In this document: piece after piece, positions 9,226 through 18,457 of the stretch
How positions within the stretch are numbered: the first letter of the stretch is position 1
How the letters are laid out: every line of letters begins with the position of its first letter
Notes under the pieces: generated by a model
Seen by the model: only the letters and a program-made list of their open reading frames with translations
What the model was told of the DNA's origin: nothing
Databases searched by the model: none
Translations under genes and position numbers: made by a program
From: Trichomonas vaginalis G3
Lineage: Eukaryota; Parabasalia; Trichomonadida; Trichomonadidae
DNA: 64,000 bases
Direction: 5' to 3'
Assembly: GCF_026262505.1 (NCBI RefSeq)
Contig: NC_067203.1
Location: 22,859,411-22,923,410 of the forward strand

Positions 9226-10263
9226 ATGCAGGAATCATGTCAAATATATTATAGTCCCAGCAATGATGTCATTAATGTAACTAAAAATGATAAAAGGTTT
9301 TCTTGTTTCGCATTTCAAGGTATTAATAATGGAATTTATAAAACTAAATTTCATAGAGGAAAATATCGAGTTGAATTATGGGGAGCAAGTGCAGGGAATA
9401 CAGTTGGTAGAGAGTATAGCTATCCCGGTGGAAAAGGCGGATATACTAGAGGTGATATTGAGTTGAGACAAGAAACATTTTTTACTTTTTATGTCGGAAC
9501 GAAAGGAGGTAACACTGTAGCTGGGTCATCTACCGTTGGAACTGCGGGATTCAATGGAGGATCTAAAGGCGGATATGATAATTCAAATTATGACAATCCT
9601 ACGGCTGGATCAGGAGGTTCTACAGATATGAGAATTCAAAAAAGTGACGTCACTGATGCGACAGTTTATGATCGAATAATGGTTGCGGGAGCTGGTGGAA
9701 GCAGTGGCGCTTGGACGTTTGGAGGTCTTGGTGGTCATGGAGGAGGTGTTAAAGGAACTCCTGGACTTATTTTCCCAGGACACGCTCTCCAGTATGTAAA
9801 TGGTGGTAATCAAACGCATGGCTATAAAATACTCCAAGGAGAAAAGGGATCAGATGCGGCTGCGGCTGGTGGAAGCGGTGGTGGAGGATATTACGGAGGT
9901 TTCGGAGGGGTAATGGGAAATACTTACTCAACTTCGGGTGGTGGTGGAGGAAGCTCGTTTATTAGTGGACATATTGGATGTTTCGCAATGGATAGTAATG
10001 GGAAATCATTGAAAACCAGCATTCATCCTTCTGGCTACTTTTTCACTAACACAGTCACAATCGAAGGAAATAACTACATCCCTTCGACTTCCGATATTGA
10101 TGAATTTGAAGAATTTGGACATGTTGGTGACGGATTTGTCCGTATTACTGTATTATCTCAAATATATGTTTGTTCAAAACCAATCACTAATTTTAATTGT
10201 CTCCAAATGTTATTCATTCTTGAATTTATTTTCATTAGTGAAAAAAATATCTTTAAAATGTAA
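9226..10263 (+). CDS. Gly-rich protein 3
   Basis: A 345-aa third member of the tandem family. It keeps FQGINNGIYKT, KYRVELWGASAGN, YPGGKGGYTRG, GSGGSTDMR, AGAGGSSGAW, GGGYYGGFGG and SGGGGGSSFISGH. Overall it is closer to copy 1 in the first 115 residues (the FYVGTKGGNTVAGSS block is shared by 1 and 3, while copy 2 has FYVGSKGGNTAVGSS). The tail has the family motif LEFIFISE followed by a unique six-residue extension. As in the others, there is no N-terminal signal peptide. The role is unknown; the repeated Gly loops suggest a beta-rich binding fold. Confidence 0.8.
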   Translation: MQESCQIYYSPSNDVINVTKNDKRFSCFAFQGINNGIYKTKFHRGKYRVELWGASAGNTVGREYSYPGGKGGYTRGDIELRQETFFTFYVGTKGGNTVAGSSTVGTAGFNGGSKGGYDNSNYDNPTAGSGGSTDMRIQKSDVTDATVYDRIMVAGAGGSSGAWTFGGLGGHGGGVKGTPGLIFPGHALQYVNGGNQTHGYKILQGEKGSDAAAAGGSGGGGYYGGFGGVMGNTYSTSGGGGGSSFISGHIGCFAMDSNGKSLKTSIHPSGYFFTNTVTIEGNNYIPSTSDIDEFEEFGHVGDGFVRITVLSQIYVCSKPITNFNCLQMLFILEFIFISEKNIFKM

Positions 10264-10329
10264 TGTTTAGATTCTGAAATCAGTAGTAGATCAAAATTGG
10301 AATCAGTTTGGATTAAAAAGGAAAAAATC

Positions 10330-10402
10330 GCGCCGTCCAGGACTTGAACCTGGACTCTACTGCTCCGTAGGCAGTCGCCTTATCCAATTGGGCCAACGGC
10401 GC
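10330..10402 (-). tRNA. tRNA-Arg (ACG)
   Basis: A 73-nt cloverleaf on the minus strand. The acceptor arms GCGCCGT and ACGGCGC pair fully. The anticodon stem ACTGC/GCAGT encloses the loop CTACGGA with anticodon ACG, read as ICG for CGN arginine codons. The T arm TCCAGGTTCAAGTCCTGGA is intact. The D arm GCCCAATTGGATAAGGC is typical. It lies between Gly-rich gene 3 and the EF-hand gene. Confidence 0.95.
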
Positions 10403-10544
10403 TTCACGTCTACAGTTTATTTTTTAAAACCAACATGATCTTAGCTTATTCATGAAATAGAAGAGTGATTTCTTTTTTTGTTACATCAAAAATAAGTTAA
10501 ATTAAATTAATTACTGAAAATAATAGTGTAAAAACCAAATAACT

Positions 10545-12896
10545 TTACTCACCAATTGTTCTGCTGTTCTCAACATCTTTGCAGAAGTCTTTCCATCTGA
10601 TTTCGTCTGTGATTCCAACTCTGTACTTTCTGAACAAAGCGTTGAGTTGGCCGGCGCGGAGTACAATTCCTACGTCCTCAAGTCTCTTCTGGAATTCCTT
10701 AGATGGAATAGTTTCTCCTTCGATTCCAACGAAAGCAACAGCAATTCTTCTTCTCTTGCAAGCCAATCTGTCTCTGATCTGCAAGCATGTTGCCATTGCA
10801 TCTCTGTTTACTTCTGCGCTGATTGGTTCTCCAGATAATCCAGCCTTTGCAGCTTCGGAGTCGATATCTTCTGCTTCTACAGCTCTTTCAAATAACCTGT
10901 AGTTGAAGATTTCCTTCTTTCTTGAGTCTCTGAATGCAGAGCACAAGTCTTCCATCTCAGCTCTCATCGCTGTGAACTGGACGTTGTTGAAAGCAGCAGC
11001 GACTTTGAAGACCTGGATGAATCCTGTGTGCTGTGGATCGTATGGCTCGAATATGTCTGTGACAGAGAGTCTTCTCATCCTTGAGAAGTTCTTGAATCTG
11101 CGGAGGAAGTTGTGGACAATTGGAGCGAAATCTGGAAGTGGTTTCTCTTGTTGGTATGATTTCTCTGGCTCTGGTTCTTCCTCTGGTGTTGCGTGGTTGA
11201 TTGCGGAAATGAACTCTCTGTAGTTGACTTCTGGAGAGCCTGTGACTCTGAAGAAAGACATCAATCCGCGGATTTCGGATTGGTTCAACTGCATGTCAAG
11301 TAAGACATCGAGGAAAACTTGGTTTGGAACACATCCTCTACGGCGCTTGTCATTGCGCTCGAACTGTGACTGAAGGGAGTAAACGTTGGCGCTCTTCTGG
11401 ATGTTGAGAAGAAGAAGATTGAGTGCTTTTGGCGGTTTTGCGGCCATTGATGGATCTCTTGCGGAAACTGCGCCTTCTTCGATTGGTTTGCGAGCGGAAA
11501 GGCGGAGTTCGGCATCTTCTGGATCAACGGACTTGCAGAGATCGCGCCAGGAGACAGTTGCGAACTTCTTGCCTGGATATTGTTGGCAAATGAGGTTCAA
11601 ATCTTCGCGATTTGCCTCGAAACCGATCATTCCGAGTGCAGACTGTAATTGTTCGACTGTCATTTCGCCTGTATTTGCGCGGTCGAAGCGAGATGCGGAT
11701 TGTGTAAGTGTTGTTGGGTTTGTTTCAAGGAACTGCTTGAGATTTCCAATAACATCCTTGATTGTTGTGGATGAGCGCATTGTCTGCTGTGGTTTGATGT
11801 CAGAAACGAATCTGTGGTAGTCAATTTCGCCATTTTGAAGTCTGTAGTTCTCTGCGATAGCGAAAATCTCATCGTTAGAGAGAGAAAGTTGCATTGAGGC
11901 AACAATTTGTCCGAAAACGCGGATTGGGCAGGAATCTGGGTTTCCATGTCTTGCAAGTGGATCGAAGTAGTCGCTAACATGAATTCTACGGCTAATGATG
12001 ATAGCACGGATATCATCAAGAAGCTTGTCAACTGAAATTCTTGGTTTGGATTCAACTTTCTCCTGTTCGGCGGAATCATCAGCAACTCTTGGCTTGTAGG
12101 CTTCGATTGTTGCAATGAACTGCTTGTAATTGCAGTATCCTGTGTCTTCTTGGAAGAATGGATAAGCAATGTCACGAAGATCGACTGGAGAAAGGGAAAC
12201 ACCTGTTGATGAAACTGCGGAAATGAAAGTATCCATTGGGATCTTGCCACTGTTCGATGAATCTAAGCGGTTGAATGTTCCATACAAATCGACAGAACGA
12301 GACTTGATGTATCTCCATACTGCAACGAAGCAATCTGGGAGTTCATCGATAGGAGCATCTGGGTTAACTGGTTTGTTTGAAACAGTCTGGACATCATTTT
12401 GAAGTCTGAAATAATCGATGTAGCCTGTAACTGTATCGGCATAAACCTTAACAAGAGTTTTAGTAAGCGGGGAGCAGCCAAATGCTCTGTAGAAGTCATT
12501 AGGATTAACTTTGCCTCTGTTTGCTTGATCGAAAGGCTTCAAAAGTTCACGGATCGTTTGTCTGCGGACGGCAAGCTCACCACCGAAGCGGCGGAGTTCT
12601 TCTGTGCAGTTTGGTGTTCTTGAAGAAGGCTGATTGTTATAGCTCTTTGAGAGTTCAATTGATTGCTGAAGAGACTTCCAATCAACACCTTCTCCCTTCT
12701 TGAAAGCATCTGCAAGGGTTTGGACTTGCTGTGGTGTGAAGTTCAAACCAATTGATGAAATCCATCTATGAAGAGAGACTGGGGAGATGATACCGTTGTG
12801 CTTACGGTCATAGTTTGTGAGTTCTAATTCAATATCGACTGCATTTCTATCACAAATTTGTCTAATGCGTGCAATAAGTTGCTGAACAGCTTCCAT
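10545..12896 (-). CDS. EF-hand-repeat protein
   Basis: A 783-aa soluble protein made of repeated helix-loop-helix units of about 70-75 residues that pair a degenerate EF-hand with a second helix set. Recognisable loops include DRKHNGIISPVS (about 30), DQANRGKVNPND (about 123), DSSNSGKIPMDT (about 212), DRANTGEMTVEQ (about 405) and DPQHTGFIQVFK (about 620). Position 12 is mostly not Glu/Asp, so few loops should bind calcium well. The layout resembles multi-EF-hand proteins such as EFCAB6 of animal flagella, but I cannot name an ortholog. There is no signal peptide or membrane span. The 5' flank lacks an obvious initiator; the ATG at 12896 is the first in frame and starts a good helix. Confidence 0.75.
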   Translation of the reverse strand: MEAVQQLIARIRQICDRNAVDIELELTNYDRKHNGIISPVSLHRWISSIGLNFTPQQVQTLADAFKKGEGVDWKSLQQSIELSKSYNNQPSSRTPNCTEELRRFGGELAVRRQTIRELLKPFDQANRGKVNPNDFYRAFGCSPLTKTLVKVYADTVTGYIDYFRLQNDVQTVSNKPVNPDAPIDELPDCFVAVWRYIKSRSVDLYGTFNRLDSSNSGKIPMDTFISAVSSTGVSLSPVDLRDIAYPFFQEDTGYCNYKQFIATIEAYKPRVADDSAEQEKVESKPRISVDKLLDDIRAIIISRRIHVSDYFDPLARHGNPDSCPIRVFGQIVASMQLSLSNDEIFAIAENYRLQNGEIDYHRFVSDIKPQQTMRSSTTIKDVIGNLKQFLETNPTTLTQSASRFDRANTGEMTVEQLQSALGMIGFEANREDLNLICQQYPGKKFATVSWRDLCKSVDPEDAELRLSARKPIEEGAVSARDPSMAAKPPKALNLLLLNIQKSANVYSLQSQFERNDKRRRGCVPNQVFLDVLLDMQLNQSEIRGLMSFFRVTGSPEVNYREFISAINHATPEEEPEPEKSYQQEKPLPDFAPIVHNFLRRFKNFSRMRRLSVTDIFEPYDPQHTGFIQVFKVAAAFNNVQFTAMRAEMEDLCSAFRDSRKKEIFNYRLFERAVEAEDIDSEAAKAGLSGEPISAEVNRDAMATCLQIRDRLACKRRRIAVAFVGIEGETIPSKEFQKRLEDVGIVLRAGQLNALFRKYRVGITDEIRWKDFCKDVENSRTIGE

Positions 12897-13397
12897 TTCT
12901 TACGTTTACAATTTATTTTTTTATTACAAATGTGATATGAAATATTTATCATTCTAGATTATGATGCATCAAAGTAATATATGTGGTTGTTAATTTCGAC
13001 CGTTCAGGGTTCATGGAAATCGTCATTACAAATCTATTTGACTTCGAAATTTGTCATGTTTTAATAATTCCTGGATAAACTAGCTCATTTATGAAATATA
13101 CAATGTAAGTTTGAGAGAAGTCAAGCTCGATGTCTCTCATTAATGATTCTTTTGAAATGAATATTACTCTCTGACCTATAATAGCTTATTTCCAACCTTG
13201 TACAGGCTTAGATTGCTTAAAACTAAGCAATGTGCATCATTATATATGAAAATTTATTATAAAAATTCAATTCAATATTGAATAAATGTTGAAAAAAGAT
13301 ACCATGGATCCAAGGAGTTAATAATAAAATGTAAATATAGTAGAAAGTATTTATATTAAACAATTTTAATAATAATCAAACAAAATGAAATATTATC
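12897..13397. other. AT-rich spacer
   Basis: Between the EF-hand gene and the 3' end of the VPS11-like gene. No ORF, RNA gene or repeat that I can support. Confidence 0.4.
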
Positions 13398-15041
13398 TCA
13401 TTGAAATACTGTTGAGATTATTATTCTTGATGCATGATCGCTTTCCTGGTCATTGTTGAATCTTTCTTTGACGTTTACAGCAGGATCAATGTGTTTGCAA
13501 ATCGGACAACAGTTTTTATCTGTTCCTGAGCAACTTTGGTGGACAATATGGCCACACTTAAATATTGCGCATGGATATGTAATCTTTCTTTGGCAAATTG
13601 AACAAATTAATGGATATTGAACTTCTTCTGATGTCTTTATTGAGTTTATTTGATCTTGGATGGCTTTCTGATCATGAACAACTCTCTTGTTTTCATTGTA
13701 TAAGTTTGCAAGCGCCTTCTTTATATTATTATCTATGAATTTGAAGGTAACTAATGGATTCTTCAACAAAGTACTGAAAACAAAGTCAATATTTCTGACT
13801 TTGAGAGTATTTATGACAGCTTTTTGTATGAAATGAACGAAATTATCAAAACCTTGTAATTTAGCCCATTTTTGTTCACCTGTGTATATAGCAAATAGAT
13901 TACTCCAATCTTTAGGATGTATTGATGCTTCTACTTCAAGACAATAATCAATTAATTTCTTGTCATCCAAATTATTATTCAAAGCATAAGTAATTGCATC
14001 ATGGAATAATTGTTTTCTTGTCAAGATCCATACAACACCTAACACGTATTTGTTTTCCGCGCAAATTGAAAGGATTTGGTTTTCATTAAATTGAATATCT
14101 TTGTTTTTGATAATTGCAATGAACGCGGTCTCGTTTGAGATGTTGTCTGAGTTGAACATCGTTTTTGTTTTGGATGGCAGAATTAACTCTAAATACAAAG
14201 TAACCAAAAGCGGAGTCGGTTTCTCAGCAATGGCGTCCTTTAGGAAGGATGTCAAGTAAGCTGGATATCCCCAAAGTAGTTTAACGAACTCTGTTCCGTC
14301 GTTTTGGGCTTCTTTTCGATAATAAATCGAAGCTGCTTGAGAAATCAAGCGTCCTGATGCGCTATCAAGACTAAGTAATGTTGGTCCGAATTTCAGAAGT
14401 AAATGCTTTCCATTTGGATCCTGACTTGAGTTATGAATTTTTGTTGCGGCTTCGAGATAATTTTTCTGCTCAAAGATTAAGGCTTGGATGTCATAATCAG
14501 AAATTCTATTACTGATTCTAATACGTGAAGCTTCATTTTGATATCCGCATTGATTTAACATATCAATGATTGTATCAATATTAAGCGTAGGATAAAGAAC
14601 CTTGTATTTAGACCACTTCGGATCTTCTGCTTCACTTATTTGTCCACTGTTAACTTTCTGTGCATTGTTTACAATTGTTACAAAGTTATGAACACTGTCG
14701 TTTAATTTGTATTTCGAAAGGATGGAAATCAGTAATTGAGTAATGTGAACTGTCGCTTGGCCACTCCAAAAAACTTTCATTAAATATTTTGGCAAATGCT
14801 TTTCCAATCCATAATTAAAGAACTTAACAATAACTAATTCTGGATCATATTGTGAAATTATTTGAGAATATTTCTCTAATGCGTCGTCATAGCGTCCTTC
14901 GATAAAATCATTCTCTGCATTGCGTTTAACTTCATCATAATCGATGATAATAAGTTGCTTAGGCATCATTTCTTCGAGTCTTACTTGACCTGATCCAGAC
15001 GAATTTATTCTTCTAATTCCTTTCAATTTACCTTCTGTCAT
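13398..15041 (-). CDS. VPS11-like HOPS/CORVET subunit without the N-terminal propeller
   Basis: A 547-aa protein matching the C-terminal half of VPS11. Residues about 33-60 (DYDEVKRNAENDFIEGRYDDALEKYSQII...) fit the VPS11 clathrin-repeat start, where the human protein has GDYLYSKGNHDGAVQQYIRTI. Alpha-solenoid follows to about 440, including the IDTIIDMLNQCGYQNEASRI block (human VETAIKVLRQAGY). A short coiled coil and then a RING-H2 at about 480-516 (CSIC, C-x-H-x2-H, CPIC) close the protein. VPS11 is a core subunit of the HOPS and CORVET tethers at late endosomes and lysosomes. The human protein is 941 aa; the roughly 400-residue beta-propeller is missing and no such coding is visible upstream to 15668. 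It may be encoded elsewhere or be truly absent. Confidence 0.8.
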   Translation of the reverse strand: MTEGKLKGIRRINSSGSGQVRLEEMMPKQLIIIDYDEVKRNAENDFIEGRYDDALEKYSQIISQYDPELVIVKFFNYGLEKHLPKYLMKVFWSGQATVHITQLLISILSKYKLNDSVHNFVTIVNNAQKVNSGQISEAEDPKWSKYKVLYPTLNIDTIIDMLNQCGYQNEASRIRISNRISDYDIQALIFEQKNYLEAATKIHNSSQDPNGKHLLLKFGPTLLSLDSASGRLISQAASIYYRKEAQNDGTEFVKLLWGYPAYLTSFLKDAIAEKPTPLLVTLYLELILPSKTKTMFNSDNISNETAFIAIIKNKDIQFNENQILSICAENKYVLGVVWILTRKQLFHDAITYALNNNLDDKKLIDYCLEVEASIHPKDWSNLFAIYTGEQKWAKLQGFDNFVHFIQKAVINTLKVRNIDFVFSTLLKNPLVTFKFIDNNIKKALANLYNENKRVVHDQKAIQDQINSIKTSEEVQYPLICSICQRKITYPCAIFKCGHIVHQSCSGTDKNCCPICKHIDPAVNVKERFNNDQESDHASRIIISTVFQ

Positions 15042-15460
15042 TTTTAATAAATGTTTGATTTTGCTTTAAATATATAATAACCAAAAGTATTCAAATAAGA
15101 GTTGCTATGAAATTAGTCGAAGAACTCTAACAAATGCTTCCAATATCTTTTGAATCTTATATTCATGATCTGTGAGCGATAGTTTTATTATCTTCTTGGA
15201 TTTTGATTGTAACCTGAAGCATATGCAACAAATGAAGGAAAAATAAAAAAAATTATTTTAAAAGGTATATAACAATACATGATTTTATTTACAAAACTTC
15301 ATCAAATAACGCTATATTTTATCTGATCAGAATCTTTTGGTTTGACTAATCAGAAGAAATATGTACAATGAGAAGAAAACAAGAATACATTGGTGCATTT
15401 CTACAATTAGTTCGCTATAAATTGAAATGGAACCAAAATATGAATAAATATGGATAAAAT
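15042..15460. other. AT-rich spacer before the stem-loops
   Basis: Upstream region of the VPS11-like gene. No coding or RNA signal before the hairpins that begin at 15461. Confidence 0.4.
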
Positions 15461-15521
15461 AATAGTTGTGACACTTTTTACGGGCTTATAAATAAGCCCG
15501 AAAAAGTATCAAGCAACTATT
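15461..15521. repeat. Long stem-loop A
   Basis: A 61-base inverted repeat. AATAGTTG (15461-15468) pairs with CAACTATT (15514-15521). After a small internal loop, ACTTTTT pairs with AAAAAGT. After one bulged A, CGGGCTTA pairs with TAAGCCCG around a TAAA loop. This gives about 23 base pairs in a short, otherwise AT-rich spacer. The GC-rich centre makes chance unlikely. It could be a 3' RNA structure, a small non-coding RNA or a miniature mobile element. Confidence 0.75.
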
Positions 15522-15524
15522 AAA

Positions 15525-15583
15525 ATATATATATTCACTTTTTAATCGTCGTCCCTCCTCTCAAAAAGTGACTAATATATTTT
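15525..15583. repeat. Stem-loop B next to stem-loop A
   Basis: CACTTTTT (15536-15543) pairs with AAAAAGTG (15563-15570). Beyond a 3-base bulge the flanking A/T runs pair further (ATATATT with AATATAT). The loop of 19 bases is pyrimidine-rich. It shares the ACTTTTT/AAAAAGT arm with stem-loop A, only a few bases away. That shared arm suggests the two have a common origin or function. Confidence 0.6.
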
Positions 15584-15668
15584 GAATATATTTTGTGTTT
15601 TTTCATTGAAATAAGCAATCAATATGAGTAGTTCTGAGATATATCACTCTAATTCTATATAAATTTGT

Positions 15669-16964
15669 CTATGAATCCAATTCTTTGGCAAATTTCTCGT
15701 TGATATCTTTAAATAAGTCGTCAAGTTCCTTCCAATTGCATCCACGAGCACATTTAATATGATTTTCACTTGCTCTATGTGCAACAGCGTCAGTAAATCT
15801 TGTCTTGCATATTTCGCAGTAGTTAATTGCGATTGCTTCGTTTTCCACAGCATTTGGCTGAGCTTCTTGTTTCTTCTTCTGTTTCGCGATGTATTCTTCA
15901 GTGTTCGTAGGCGGGTTTTCGAAAGGAGAGATGTTCAAACCAGGAAATGACATCCAATGTATTTTTGGAGGTTCTTTGTTCCCAAATTCGGTGTAAAGAG
16001 GTCTAAACGAATTTCCCATTGCTGCGGCAACGCAACAGTTCTGTAGGGGCTTTTGAGGGGGTGCCTCCTTAGCAGATTTCTGATTAAGAGCGTTTCTTAT
16101 GAAGTCATCTGTCATTTGTGGCCTTCCTGGAACTTTTTTGAGTGTTACATTGGAATATATTCCGTGATGGCGGATTCCTTGTAATGTACTTGGCGTCTTC
16201 ATCTCTTGTATTGATAGTGGTGGAGGAATTAAACCCTGTTGTTGCTGTTTTTGAGAATTATGATGATGATGCTCCGAAGAATGTGGTTTTGGAGATGCTA
16301 GTTTAGCTGATGTTGGTGTTCTAACTTGTACTGATTGTAAATCTAAGTCTGATGTCGATGTTAAATGGCCTTCAAAATATCTTTCTTCCTCTTCTTCAAA
16401 TTGAACAGGTTCTTCTATTTGAGGTGGTAAATCGAAGACTTCTGTTGTAGAATGTGTGTGATTTAAATGAATCTGTGGCTCTTGTTCGATTGATTTTTGA
16501 ATATTTTCAATATAAATCTCAGGTTGAGATTGAATTATTTTCTCTCTTTCGATTTTCATCTGAGATATTTCAAAAGATGGATGGATTTCCATTTGAAAAT
16601 TAGTTGGAGTTCTAATATTTTGCATTTTAAATAAATCTATATCATTAAGATCGAATGAATCTGAATCTGATGACGTCTCTATATTAATTGGCGAGTTTTG
16701 CTCGAAAATATTGTTAGTAATTGGAAATGATGGAATATGTGATGGTCGAGAATATACAGTATTAGTTGCATGATAATATGGCTCATATGGTTGTCTAAAA
16801 ACTATAGGCTTTTCTTGCAAGCTATCTGTATTTGCGTTTTGATTAATTAAATTGTCATAATTTTGAGAAAAATCATTAATATCCTGATTTTTACGACCAA
16901 ATTCATTAATAAACGCTGAGAGAGGATCTCCAGAATGGCCTGGATCCCCGTCGCCTCTCCGCAT
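15669..16964 (-). CDS. Dbf4-type zinc finger protein, candidate Cdc7 regulatory subunit
   Basis: A 431-aa protein. The first 300 residues are low-complexity and probably disordered (Gln, Ser, Pro, Glu, His runs). Residues 316-350 contain NSFRPLYTEFG...FPGLNISPFENP, which resembles motif M of Dbf4 (a RP-x-Y block followed by a CPF-like block). Residues 381-405 form a DBF-type zinc finger with Cys383, Cys386, His396 and His402 (YCEICKTRFTDAVAHRASEN). Dbf4 activates the kinase Cdc7 to fire replication origins by phosphorylating MCM. Motif M plus the zinc finger in this order and spacing supports the assignment; no BRCT-like motif N was recognised. Initiator TCACTTTTT is 12 bases before the ATG, which supports the start at 16964. 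Confidence 0.6.
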   Translation of the reverse strand: MRRGDGDPGHSGDPLSAFINEFGRKNQDINDFSQNYDNLINQNANTDSLQEKPIVFRQPYEPYYHATNTVYSRPSHIPSFPITNNIFEQNSPINIETSSDSDSFDLNDIDLFKMQNIRTPTNFQMEIHPSFEISQMKIEREKIIQSQPEIYIENIQKSIEQEPQIHLNHTHSTTEVFDLPPQIEEPVQFEEEEERYFEGHLTSTSDLDLQSVQVRTPTSAKLASPKPHSSEHHHHNSQKQQQQGLIPPPLSIQEMKTPSTLQGIRHHGIYSNVTLKKVPGRPQMTDDFIRNALNQKSAKEAPPQKPLQNCCVAAAMGNSFRPLYTEFGNKEPPKIHWMSFPGLNISPFENPPTNTEEYIAKQKKKQEAQPNAVENEAIAINYCEICKTRFTDAVAHRASENHIKCARGCNWKELDDLFKDINEKFAKELDS

Positions 16965-16969
16965 GCAAT

Positions 16970-16978
16970 AAAAAGTGA
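16970..16978 (-). promoter_or_regulatory. Initiator TCACTTTTT of the Dbf4-like gene
   Basis: On the minus strand TCACTTTTT (16978 to 16970) places the initiator A at 16976, 12 bases before the ATG at 16964. It matches the T. vaginalis Inr consensus. Confidence 0.6.
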
Positions 16979-17146
16979 CAAATTTTTAATTTGCAACTGT
17001 AAAGATTCTTTGTATCTGCAAGAAACGCAAATAACGAAGTATAAGATAAACAGCTTAGTAATATTTTATTTAACAACAACAAATTATCAAAGAAGAGACA
17101 GAATATCAATAATTATTCTGTATTTCGAGATATCCTCTATAATGTA

Positions 17147-17713
17147 TTATTTAGGCTTCTTTCCTTCAAGGCGCATTCTACGTTCCTTTGCTCTCTTTTC
17201 TCCATTTTCTTGAGATTCTTTCAATCTCTTTTCAAATTGCTTTACAGTATTTGCAATATCAATACCTTTACGAGATTGTGCGCTTCTTCTTGTCTTCATC
17301 TTTTCTAAATCTTCCTCTTCATGACGAATGTAAGCAGGAATTTCAGCTCTTTCTGCGGATTCTTTCTTAAATGCATCATCAATATTATCTTGGTTATTCT
17401 TTGATAACTCTTCAAGACGCTTCATGTGCTTTTCGAGAGTGCTAGCTTGTTCTTTGTGATTTGCGATTGTATTGTCATGATTTCGCTTAATTCTGAGTTC
17501 AGTTATACGAGAATTGAATGACGTTTTAGCCTCTGCTTTAGGTTCTATTTCATTTTTCATTGGTGGAATATTAACTATTGCATTTGTATCTTGTGATTGA
17601 TCAAATTCATTAAGGAACAACTGAAATGACTTGGAAAAGAAAATGTTGTTCAAATCGTCTGTATTTTTTATGTAATTCTTATTCCTGTTATCCTGTTTAA
17701 GTGTTTTGCTCAT
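17147..17713 (-). CDS. Small charged coiled-coil protein, unknown
   Basis: A 188-aa hydrophilic protein. The N-terminal 60 residues are Asn/Asp-rich. From about 65 on it is a Lys/Glu-rich coiled coil (SRITELRIKRNHD, LEKHMKRLEELSKNNQ). A basic C-terminus (KAKERRMRLEGKKPK-like) could be a nuclear localisation signal. There are no cysteines, membrane spans or signal peptide. It is transcribed in the same direction as the Dbf4-like gene, 182 bases upstream of it. I do not recognise a family. Confidence 0.55.
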   Translation of the reverse strand: MSKTLKQDNRNKNYIKNTDDLNNIFFSKSFQLFLNEFDQSQDTNAIVNIPPMKNEIEPKAEAKTSFNSRITELRIKRNHDNTIANHKEQASTLEKHMKRLEELSKNNQDNIDDAFKKESAERAEIPAYIRHEEEDLEKMKTRRSAQSRKGIDIANTVKQFEKRLKESQENGEKRAKERRMRLEGKKPK

Positions 17714-18430
17714 TTTTGTTTTTTAAACGTACAGTAATTGCATTCAATTTGCGAAACAGTGTAAGAAGTCATATCAACATTTTCTTGCACATCAAGAATT
17801 ATGCAATGTGTAGCTTGTGTATATGAATTATATTGAAAACACTGTTACTTTTTAGCAATTTGATAATTCATTTCAATTAGACGTTAATGATGATACTGTA
17901 TTAACTCTTCAGGTAATTTGCTTCACTATGGGTAAAGATATTTTTACATAATTGTCATATTCTGTCGATTTTAGATCATATCTTTATTTATAGTGAAGCT
18001 TTCAGCTCTATCTAGCAGAAATCTCTTATAAATGGCTAAATTATTCCGAAACATGTGATTGTTTCTACATTTATGTCTGAGTTATAAGATGATTAACCTT
18101 CATAATAGATTATTATTGATAAATACTAACATTTAAAAGGGGTTTTGAAATTTAATGCGGTTTTATGCTAGTAATGCATATTAAGGTTTGTTACATGCAT
18201 CCAATGAGTACAAGATAACTTACATCTAAGTATTCTAATTGCAATAATTACAATTCAACATAAAATATATTGTTAATTTCAAGTTTTATTGATAATTTTA
18301 TTGGGGTTCACCTAATTTCCAACTTTTTTGAGTGAAATTATTTAATCGAAATTGATTAGTGGTTTTTATATGTTCATTTTATAGCATTTCATAAGGCATT
18401 ACTACTGATCATTAAATATTTTGAGGTACT
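17714..18430. other. AT-rich spacer left of the 3.4-kb element
   Basis: No credible ORF or RNA gene. It ends at the left copy of the 8-bp target duplication. Confidence 0.4.
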
Positions 18431-18438
18431 CATTCGTA

Positions 18439-18457
18439 AGAGGTAGGGCAACGATAG
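18439..18457 (+). repeat. Left terminal inverted repeat
   Basis: AGAGGTAGGGCAACGATAG, the perfect reverse complement of 21822-21840, directly after the target copy CATTCGTA. Confidence 0.8.
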
